Of a stretch of DNA of 7,042 bases, positions 1 through 4,866 are shown in pieces (within the stretch, counting starts at the first letter, position 1; each line of letters opens with the position of its first letter). The DNA comes from Armatimonadetes bacterium RBG_19FT_COMBO_69_19. GTDB taxonomy: Bacteria > Sysuimicrobiota > Sysuimicrobiia > Sysuimicrobiales > Kaftiobacteriaceae. Under the pieces are notes generated by a model. The model searched no databases, was not told the DNA's origin, and saw only the letters and a list, made by a program, of their open reading frames with translations. Made by a program: the position numbers and the translations under genes. The DNA lies in the NCBI GenBank assembly GCA_001768125.1, contig MENB01000091.1:6139-13180 (forward strand), written 5' to 3'.

Positions 1-262
1 GAACGAGGCGCAGGCCGCGCAGCGTGACCCCGGGCGCCTCGATGCGCACGACCGTCCCGCGTCCCCCGGCGTCGATCGTCGCCCCGGGTTCACCGATGAG
101 CTGCAGGGGTTTGCGGATCACGACGTTCCCGGCGTGCGTGCCGGAGATGATGAGGGTCGCTCCCTCCGGCGCGGCGTCGATCCGCGCCTGCAGCGAGGGA
201 TCGGCCGCGGCCACGGGGGCGGCGAGGATCCCGACGACGGCGACGGCCGCCCACCACCTCAC
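1..262 (-). CDS. nosD: NosD, periplasmic copper-site maturation factor (5' part only)
   Basis: This gene has no stop codon inside the window; 87 codons are visible and it continues past the left edge. The start is a GTG that overlaps the stop of the preceding nosB-like gene in a GTGA arrangement, which indicates translational coupling. The first 20 or so residues (beginning MRWWAAVAVV, ending near AAAD) form a Sec signal peptide with one Arg, a hydrophobic core and an Ala-rich cleavage site. The mature part opens with a segment resembling the start of NosD proteins: an LQARIDAAPEGATL stretch, then short beta-strand turns with ISGTHAGNVVIRKPLQLIGEPGATIDAGG, the pattern of a right-handed parallel beta-helix (CASH/NosD fold). 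NosD works with the NosF-NosY ABC transporter in assembling the CuZ centre of N2O reductase. The position after nosZ and nosB fits clade II clusters. The identification rests on this short N-terminus plus context; another beta-helix protein is unlikely here. Confidence 0.85.
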   Translation of the reverse strand, partial: MRWWAAVAVVGILAAPVAAADPSLQARIDAAPEGATLIISGTHAGNVVIRKPLQLIGEPGATIDAGGRGTVVRIEAPGVTLRGLRLV

Positions 263-852
263 CGGTGCCGGCTCCAGGTGATGATGTTGTAGAGGGCAAG
301 CACGGCGGTTCCCGCGGAGAGCAGGAATCCCCAGCCGAACGTCGCGTGGGTCACGAACTGCATGACCGTGCTCCTGCCGATGATCGCCGGCATGAACGGA
401 TCGAGGCGGATCGGGGCCGTGGGATCCAGCGAATGGCCGAACCTCCACAGCCAGTACCCCAGATCCGCCACGACGCCGAGCGGAAACACCACGGCCGGCG
501 CCTGCAGGAGCAGCCCAAGCCGGCCGAGGAACGCGGACGCCGTTACGGCGAGGACGCCCGCGAGCACGAGCGGGACCGCCAGCGTGCGCTCCAGCGGGGC
601 GGCGAAGGTCAGGCTCTTCATCCCGATGTAGTGGTTGAGGATGTCGATCTCGGCGGCATCCCCGCCCACCCGCGTCAGGTACACAGAGGTGCGCAGGCCG
701 CCCGGATACTGCGGCGCGTTGAGGGTGAGGTGCCAGTAGGGCAGCAGCAGCGAGAGCGCCAGCAGCACCGCGGCCACCCAGGACCGGATCTGATAGCCCG
801 TGGGATGCCGAAGCGCCTGCTGGACTTCACTCCGGATCACGGCGATGCTCAC
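259..852 (-). CDS. nosB: NosB-like four-helix membrane protein of the clade II nos cluster
   Basis: The product is a 197-residue integral membrane protein. Hydrophobic segments lie at about residues 24-40, 90-108, 113-131 and 165-188. A long loop between the first two carries the motifs LNAPQYPGGL (45-53 region) and IDILNHYIGM (69-78), and His41, His74, His140 and His169 lie at or near membrane ends. The start is a GTG; a purine-rich AAGGA stands 13 bases upstream, a rather long spacing, so initiation may be weak or depend on the structured leader. The stop overlaps the nosD start. In clade II clusters the gene directly after nosZ encodes a predicted four-helix protein named NosB, proposed to take part in electron transfer to NosZ or in its maturation; no catalytic function is established. 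The name is assigned from position, size and topology, since there is no diagnostic domain I can prove from sequence alone. His74 within LNHYIGM could bind metal or face NosZ, but that is inference. Confidence 0.7.
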   Translation of the reverse strand: MSIAVIRSEVQQALRHPTGYQIRSWVAAVLLALSLLLPYWHLTLNAPQYPGGLRTSVYLTRVGGDAAEIDILNHYIGMKSLTFAAPLERTLAVPLVLAGVLAVTASAFLGRLGLLLQAPAVVFPLGVVADLGYWLWRFGHSLDPTAPIRLDPFMPAIIGRSTVMQFVTHATFGWGFLLSAGTAVLALYNIITWSRHR

Positions 853-869
853 GTCGATCCAACCGTCCT

Positions 870-889
870 TCCGGTAGATTGATACCGGA
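870..889 (-). promoter_or_regulatory. Small intercistronic hairpin just before the nosB start
   Basis: Seven-base arms TCCGGTA and TACCGGA pair perfectly around a 6-base loop (877-882). The hairpin ends beside the AGGA that would serve as the nosB ribosome binding site and directly abuts the larger hairpin at 890-916. It may affect nosB initiation or mRNA decay. No U-tract follows, so it is not a standard terminator. Confidence 0.5.
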
Positions 890-916
890 CGGGGCGTCCA
901 AACTACGGACGCCCCG
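890..916 (-). promoter_or_regulatory. Strong GC hairpin in the nosZ-nosB gap
   Basis: Ten-base perfect arms (CGGGGCGTCC and GGACGCCCCG) enclose a 7-base loop (900-906), beginning 17 bases after the nosZ stop. The stem is almost all G/C. No run of U follows in the minus-strand transcript, so read-through into nosB is expected. Likely roles are protection of the 3' end of the nosZ message, partial attenuation so that NosZ is made in excess of NosB/NosD, or a pause site. These roles are inferred from structure and position. Confidence 0.55.
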
Positions 917-933
917 CCGACATCCCGCCAACA

Positions 934-2910
934 TTACGGCGCCACTTCCAGATACCCCGCCATCTCGAGGTGCAGGGCGGAGCAGAACTCGGTGCAGTAG
1001 AACGGGAACACCCCGGCGCGGTCCGCGACGAACCGCACCGTCTCGAACTTCCCGGGTTCCAGGCTGAGGTTGACGTTGTAGCGGTCGATAGCGAAGCCGT
1101 GAATCGCGTCCTTGGCCCGCTCGATGTTGGTGATGTACAGGATGACGGTGTCACCCTTTTTGACCTGGATGCGATCCGGCGTGAAGTGGCTGCGCATCGC
1201 GGTCATCCACACCTCGACCGTCGTCCCCTTGCGCACGATGCGCTCCTTCCCGATCGTCGTCGCGTTCGGGTCGAGCTTCATCGTGAGCGGGTTCGTCCCG
1301 ACCTCGGGGTAGACCGCCCACGACTTCACCTTCTCCAGCGGGATGATCTGGACGAGGTGCGGTTCGGCCAGCCCGACCGGCGTGTTGCTGAGCAGCACCA
1401 TCTTGTCCCCGCTGATGTCGATCAGCTGGAAGTTCTGCGGGAACAGGGGGCCGACGTTGGTGTACTGGTCGACCGACCACTTGTTCAGCGCGACGAGGTA
1501 CTTCCCGCCGGGCTTCGCCGTGTCGCCGGTGACCGCGGCCAGGTGGCCGATGTTGTACTGCACCGGCAACTTGTCCACGAGCTTCCAGGCGTCGCCGCCC
1601 TTCTTATAGGGCGCCCCCAGCGTCCACTTCGCCACCGCGCTGTCGAGGAACAGGCTGGTGTAGGCGTTGCCCCTGTCGTCGAACTGGGTGTGCAGCGGGC
1701 CGAGCCCGATCTTCACCTGGGCCTCCATCACCCGGTCGAAGGCGAGGATCGGGACTCCGTAGGGGTCGGTCCCGCTGAAGGCCTTGTCCTTGATCGCCTG
1801 CTGGATCTTCTTGTGGCTGTACACGGTCACGTTGGGATCGAGCTTTCCGCCGACGACGATGTAGTCGCCGCGCGGAGCGATGTCGTTGCCATGCGGGCTC
1901 TTGGGTTCGGGCGCAAAGTAGAGGACCCCGTTCGCCACGGCGTCCTTCAGGGAGAGGACCTTGATCCCGTTCACCGTGGTCCCCTTCCCCTGCGCGATCA
2001 GCTCCGCCGCCTTCTTGTAATTGATGACGTGCATGTAGTCCATGTCACGCGCGCTGGCACCGATCTCCATCGCCGGCTGCTTCGCGAGCGTCCCGCCGAT
2101 CGCGCGCTCCGTGTTGAACGAGTTCATGTACACCCAGCCATCGCTCTCGAACTTCCCGAAGTCGGACAGGTCCTGCCAGTACGGCGGCAGCTCGATCTGG
2201 AACGAGCGGCTCGGGTCGATGCGGCCCTTCGCGCGGTCGAACTTCCAGAAGGTGGCCAAGCCGCGGTAGTGGGTGTTGTAGTTCTCCTGCGTCAGCGGGA
2301 CATACTTGAAGGGGAACGGCGCCGCGTACTGGGTGCCCTCGAGGATGTACTCCGTGTTCGGGCTCACCACCGCGCCGTGGTTGCTGTAGGCATTGGGATT
2401 GCGCACGATCTGCTTGGTCGAGAAATCCCGCAGGTCGATGACCGCCATGCGGGCGTTGGCCTTGTCGTTGATGAAGAGGAACTGCCCGTCGTACTCGGCG
2501 TTAGTCTCGCTGATCGCGGGGTGATGCGTATCCCCCCAGGTCAGCGCTTCCCTGGCCTGTGCCTGCTCGCGCAGGATCCCCTGGGTCTCCGTGCTGAAGC
2601 CGTAGCCCTGCCAGGGCTCCGGACTGAAGACGCCGATCACGCGGAGCAGGCGCATCGAGGGCATCCCGAACACCAGGACCTGCCCCGACTGCCCGCCGGA
2701 GGCGAACATCAGGTACTCGTCGTACTTGCCGGGCGGCACGAAGGTCTGCACCGCCGCCCGCACCTGGTCGGGCGTGAGCCCCTTCGCCTTGATCAGGCCT
2801 TCCAGGTTGGGCGTCGACGTCGCGGTCGACACCCCGAACCGGCCGCCCGCGACCGCCAGGAGCAGTAGCGCCAGCACAACCGCGACACCCACGATCCATC
2901 GCTGTCTCAT
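934..2910 (-). CDS. nosZ: Nitrous oxide reductase NosZ, clade II (Sec-exported)
   Basis: This 658-residue enzyme reduces N2O to N2 as a head-to-tail dimer outside the cytoplasmic membrane. The N-terminus (MRQRW, then a hydrophobic run to about residue 21) is a Sec-type signal or anchor with no twin-arginine motif, the hallmark of clade II NosZ. The beta-propeller (about 60-545) holds all seven CuZ histidines: His129 and His130 (DTHHP), His178 (SNHGA), His340 (SPHGND), His407 (GPLHTQF), His456 (IGHLA) and His518 (EPHLV). The C-terminal cupredoxin domain (about 560-658) holds the CuA site: His604 (DAIHGF), then Cys639, Glu641, Cys643, His647 and Met650 in CTEFCSALHLEM. Glu641 stands where the clade I enzyme of P. 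stutzeri has Trp620, as in cytochrome oxidase subunit II. I chose the ATG at 2910 because AAAGGGAGG ends 7 bases upstream; an in-frame ATG at 2937 would put that site inside the coding region. The gene lies 23 bases after the cupredoxin gene. It looks full-length and intact. Confidence 0.97.
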   Translation of the reverse strand: MRQRWIVGVAVVLALLLLAVAGGRFGVSTATSTPNLEGLIKAKGLTPDQVRAAVQTFVPPGKYDEYLMFASGGQSGQVLVFGMPSMRLLRVIGVFSPEPWQGYGFSTETQGILREQAQAREALTWGDTHHPAISETNAEYDGQFLFINDKANARMAVIDLRDFSTKQIVRNPNAYSNHGAVVSPNTEYILEGTQYAAPFPFKYVPLTQENYNTHYRGLATFWKFDRAKGRIDPSRSFQIELPPYWQDLSDFGKFESDGWVYMNSFNTERAIGGTLAKQPAMEIGASARDMDYMHVINYKKAAELIAQGKGTTVNGIKVLSLKDAVANGVLYFAPEPKSPHGNDIAPRGDYIVVGGKLDPNVTVYSHKKIQQAIKDKAFSGTDPYGVPILAFDRVMEAQVKIGLGPLHTQFDDRGNAYTSLFLDSAVAKWTLGAPYKKGGDAWKLVDKLPVQYNIGHLAAVTGDTAKPGGKYLVALNKWSVDQYTNVGPLFPQNFQLIDISGDKMVLLSNTPVGLAEPHLVQIIPLEKVKSWAVYPEVGTNPLTMKLDPNATTIGKERIVRKGTTVEVWMTAMRSHFTPDRIQVKKGDTVILYITNIERAKDAIHGFAIDRYNVNLSLEPGKFETVRFVADRAGVFPFYCTEFCSALHLEMAGYLEVAP

Positions 2911-2917
2911 CGGTCTG

Positions 2918-2926
2918 CCTCCCTTT
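2918..2926 (-). promoter_or_regulatory. Ribosome binding site that decides the nosZ start
   Basis: On the minus strand this reads AAAGGGAGG, a near-complete match to the 16S rRNA tail, with a 7-base spacer to the ATG at 2910. It argues against the in-frame ATG at 2937, which would add nine residues (MIETKGGRP) in front of the signal peptide. Confidence 0.8.
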
Positions 2927-2933
2927 GTTTCGA

Positions 2934-3338
2934 TCATTTCACGGTCAGCTGGAGCGTCATGCCGGCTTCCTTGTGGCCGGCGACGTCACAGATCGCGGTG
3001 TAGCTGCCGGCCTTCGCGTCCGCCGTGACCGTAACTTTCTGGCCCGGCCGGATCTGCTCGGTCTTCACGCCGAACTCCTCGATGATGAACGAGTGCTCCA
3101 CGGTGCCCACGTTCTCGATCTCGAAGGTCACCTTGCCGGGAGCGATCTGGATCGGCTCCATCTCGAACTTGAACTCGCTCATCTCCACCTCCACCTTGGT
3201 GCCTCCGGCGGACGGCGCCGGGGCCTGTGCGCCGGGCTGCTCGGGCGCCGGAGCGGGCTGGGAGGTGTCCCCTCCGCCGCCGCATCCCGCGACGGCGAGC
3301 ATCGCCGCCACAGCCACAACGACCACGATGTTCCTCAC
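2934..3338 (-). CDS. Lipoprotein cupredoxin (type 1 copper), likely partner of NosZ
   Basis: The product has 134 residues. Residues 1-18 are a signal peptide ending in a lipobox (LAVAG before Cys19), so the mature protein should be lipid-anchored at the outer face of the cytoplasmic membrane. Residues 20-45 are a flexible Gly/Pro/Ala-rich linker. Residues 47-134 form one cupredoxin domain (SEFKFEMEPIQIAPGKVTFEIENVG) with a complete blue-copper ligand set: His82 (VEHSF), Cys117, His122 and Met127 in CDVAGHKEAGM. The start is a GTG at 3338, chosen because GGAGG precedes it by 8 bases and because it opens directly into the signal peptide; a longer frame to 3419 has a charged, non-coding-like N-terminus overlapping the previous gene. 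It lies 43 bases after the Rrf2 gene and just before nosZ, so a role as electron donor to the CuA site of NosZ is likely; copper storage or delivery is the alternative. The fold and site are clear, the partner is inferred. Confidence 0.9.
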   Translation of the reverse strand: MRNIVVVVAVAAMLAVAGCGGGGDTSQPAPAPEQPGAQAPAPSAGGTKVEVEMSEFKFEMEPIQIAPGKVTFEIENVGTVEHSFIIEEFGVKTEQIRPGQKVTVTADAKAGSYTAICDVAGHKEAGMTLQLTVK

Positions 3339-3346
3339 TGCTACCA

Positions 3347-3351
3347 CCTCC
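3347..3351 (-). promoter_or_regulatory. Ribosome binding site of the cupredoxin gene
   Basis: GGAGG on the minus strand, 8 bases before the GTG at 3338. It supports the GTG over upstream in-frame starts. Confidence 0.7.
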
Positions 3352-3381
3352 ACTGATCTGATCTGCGGACTCGCCGCCCGC

Positions 3382-3804
3382 TCACCGTGCGCCCTGTCCC
3401 CGCGACAATCCCGCGGCATCGGCGGCCAGGTCGGCGACCGTCACCCCGGCCAGCTCCCGCTCCAGCGTCGCCTGCACCCTTGCCAGCGTTGCGCGCACCG
3501 GGCAGGGCTGAGCGCACGGGCAGTCGCCCCACGCCGCGCAGAGGTTGATAGCGAAGGGTCCTTCCGAGGCTTCGACCACGTCGCGCAGGGTCACCGCGCC
3601 CGGCGAGCGGGCCAGCTGCACCCCACCGTGCGTGCCCCGGTAGGTGCGGAGGATGCCCGCCCGGCTCAGGCCCTGGACGACCTTGGCCATGTAGGCCGGC
3701 GGGATCCCCTGGCGCTCCGCGATCTCCGCCGAGCGGCCGCGCCCGCGCTGCGAGAGGTCGAGCACGGTCCGGATGGCATAGTGGGCGTTTCGGCTGAGTC
3801 TCAT
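3382..3804 (-). CDS. Rrf2-family Fe-S transcriptional regulator (NsrR/IscR type)
   Basis: This 140-residue regulator opens with MRLSRNAHYAIRTVLDL, the typical first helix of Rrf2 proteins. A winged helix-turn-helix follows at about 20-66 (SAEIAERQGIPPAYMAKVVQGLSRAGIL, wing with THGGVQLA). The sensor loop carries Cys89, Cys95 and Cys101 in a CX5CX5C pattern, the cluster ligands of IscR and NsrR, plus an extra Cys97 (CPC). A coiled dimerisation helix (about 104-118) comes next. Position 8 is His; in an ungapped alignment from MRL this corresponds to Asp8, the cross-subunit fourth cluster ligand of Streptomyces NsrR. The residue three after the last Cys is Arg104, not the His of IscR. NO or redox sensing through an Fe-S cluster is therefore likely, with NsrR-like function favoured by the nos context. 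It is the first gene of the nos operon and the probable controller of it. No good ribosome binding site is visible before the ATG, so translation may be weak or leaderless. Confidence 0.93.
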   Translation of the reverse strand: MRLSRNAHYAIRTVLDLSQRGRGRSAEIAERQGIPPAYMAKVVQGLSRAGILRTYRGTHGGVQLARSPGAVTLRDVVEASEGPFAINLCAAWGDCPCAQPCPVRATLARVQATLERELAGVTVADLAADAAGLSRGQGAR

Positions 3805-3812
3805 GCAAATCG

Positions 3813-3833
3813 GACAAAGTGTGTTCCTTTGTC
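3813..3833. promoter_or_regulatory. Candidate operator: perfect 7+7 dyad before the Rrf2 gene
   Basis: GACAAAG and CTTTGTC form a perfect inverted repeat with a 7-base spacer, 21 bases in all, ending 8 bases before the Rrf2 start codon. Rrf2 dimers bind dyads of about this span in their own promoters, so autoregulation and control of the downstream nos genes are plausible. It is more A/T-rich than its surroundings. I could not place convincing -35 and -10 boxes around it. Confidence 0.5.
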
Positions 3834-3844
3834 TGTTGGCAGAC
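3831..3844. promoter_or_regulatory. Second small dyad overlapping the candidate operator
   Basis: GTCTG and CAGAC flank a 4-base centre (TTGG); the left arm shares its first three bases with the end of the larger dyad. It could extend the same operator or be a half-site for a second dimer. At five bases per arm it could also be chance. Confidence 0.25.
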
Positions 3845-3868
3845 TAGCGAAGGGACAGGCGGGTTGGT

Positions 3869-3910
3869 ATCGGGCGGGTAACTGAATCCTATCGGGTCAG
3901 CGCCCGATAG
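3869..3910. repeat. Cluster of TATCGGG repeats able to form alternative hairpins
   Basis: TATCGGG occurs as a direct repeat at 3869-3875 and 3890-3896, and an inverted copy follows at 3903-3909. The inverted copy can pair with the nearer repeat (CTATCGGG 3889-3896 with CCCGATAG 3903-3910, 6-base loop) or with the farther one (TATCGGGCG 3869-3877 with CGCCCGATA 3901-3909, 23-base loop), but not with both. In the gap between the stress protein gene and the Rrf2 gene, this may end the upstream transcript, act as a leader switch, or be a protein binding site. No U-tract follows on the minus strand. The rest of the 148-base gap (3805-3952) shows nothing else I can name apart from the dyads near 3813-3844. 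Confidence 0.45.
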
Positions 3911-3952
3911 AAACGCGCGGAGCCGTCCGAGAGTCCGCGGCAGGGCGCGTAG

Positions 3953-4864
3953 TCAAGCGGGGGATGGACGGTCCGGGATACGCACGAGCAGGACCGGCCG
4001 CGTGCTGTGCCCGATGACGCGGGCGGCGACGCTGCCCGCCCACACCGCCCCGACCCCGGAGCGGCCGTGGGTTGCCATCACGATCAGGTCGATGCCGCGC
4101 GATGCGGCGGCCTCCAGCAGGACGCGCACCGGCTCGCCGCGCTCCACGGTGACCTCAGGTCGCCCGGCTCCTCCCGTTCGCGCGGCGAGTGACTCCAGGT
4201 ACGCCTTCCCGTCTGCGGCCTCGGACTCGAGCACGACGGCCGCGGCGGTCGGCATGAGACGCGCCGCCGCGCCGCGTTCGCCCGAGACCGTCTCGATCGT
4301 CGGCACGACGAGGATGAGCAGCAGCTCCGCGCCGCACGCGCCGGAGAGGGCGGAGGCCGCGGGCAGGGCCACCTCGGCCGTGGCACTCCCGTCGAGCGGC
4401 ACCATGATGCGGTGGCAGGCGAACGCCTGGTCCCGACCGGCCGGCGTCGGCTGCAGAAGCAGGACCGGGATGTGACCCCGCTGCAGCACCTGCTGGGCGA
4501 CGCGGCCGAAGATCAGGCCGCGCAGACCGCCCCCGCCGTGCCGGCAGAGCACGACGAGATCGGCGCCCTCGCCCCCGGCCTTGGACGCGATGCTCGCCGC
4601 GGCGTCGAGAACCTCGGTCTCGAGCTGGGCCTCCACGGTAATGCCGCGCTGCGCCACCCACGATGCGACTTCCGCGAGATAGGCGCGGGCTTCACCCTCG
4701 GCGGTCAGGTGCCGTTCCCCGTGCACCGTAGCCGGTGCGCTCCGCTCCAGCGCATGGAACACCGTGACCCGAGCGCCGAGATGCCTGGCCAGCTCGACCG
4801 CGGCCGGCAGCGCCGATTCGGCCAATCGCGATCCATCGAGCGGCACGAACACGCGGCGGAACAT
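3953..4864 (-). CDS. Tandem-domain universal stress protein (UspA family)
   Basis: The 303 residues form two consecutive Usp domains, about 1-138 and 150-297, each starting with a strand and a VPLDGS loop (7-12 and 155-160) that in this family contacts the ATP phosphates. The second domain ends with ATHG (264-267), nine residues, then Gly277-Ser278, which matches the ATP-binding signature. In the first, CRHG (107-110) and nine residues lead to Gly120-Arg121, so the Ser/Thr is lost and nucleotide binding there may be altered. Such proteins are cytoplasmic and help cells survive stress or energy limitation; a precise role cannot be assigned. The gene starts 2 bases after the stop of the Nramp transporter gene, with GGGAGGG a few bases upstream inside that gene, so the two are surely co-transcribed. 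A regulatory partner role for the transporter is possible but unproven. Confidence 0.93.
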   Translation of the reverse strand: MFRRVFVPLDGSRLAESALPAAVELARHLGARVTVFHALERSAPATVHGERHLTAEGEARAYLAEVASWVAQRGITVEAQLETEVLDAAASIASKAGGEGADLVVLCRHGGGGLRGLIFGRVAQQVLQRGHIPVLLLQPTPAGRDQAFACHRIMVPLDGSATAEVALPAASALSGACGAELLLILVVPTIETVSGERGAAARLMPTAAAVVLESEAADGKAYLESLAARTGGAGRPEVTVERGEPVRVLLEAAASRGIDLIVMATHGRSGVGAVWAGSVAARVIGHSTRPVLLVRIPDRPSPA

Positions 4865-4866
4865 CC

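Noticed and set aside
265..882. A 205-codon open frame on the plus strand.
   Set aside because: It mirrors the nosB-like gene and has an Arg/Glu/His-rich composition with no domain features.
970..2868. A 632-codon open frame on the plus strand.
   Set aside because: It lies entirely antisense to nosZ, whose ligand motifs and signal peptide are unmistakable. Its product is an Arg/Asp/Val/Leu/His-rich low-diversity protein typical of antisense frames in GC-rich DNA.
2850..2910. Possible twin-arginine export signal of NosZ.
   Set aside because: The N-terminus has single Arg residues (MRQRW) but no RR pair, so Sec export, as in clade II, fits better.
3353..3365. Short tandem CTGAT repeat before the cupredoxin gene.
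   Set aside because: It has only two and a half units of 5 bases, no dyad symmetry and no clear link to a promoter; chance is likely.
3339..3419. Longer N-terminus for the cupredoxin (start at 3419).
   Set aside because: It would overlap the Rrf2 gene and place 27 charged residues before the signal peptide. The GTG at 3338 has a good ribosome binding site and opens directly into the lipoprotein signal.
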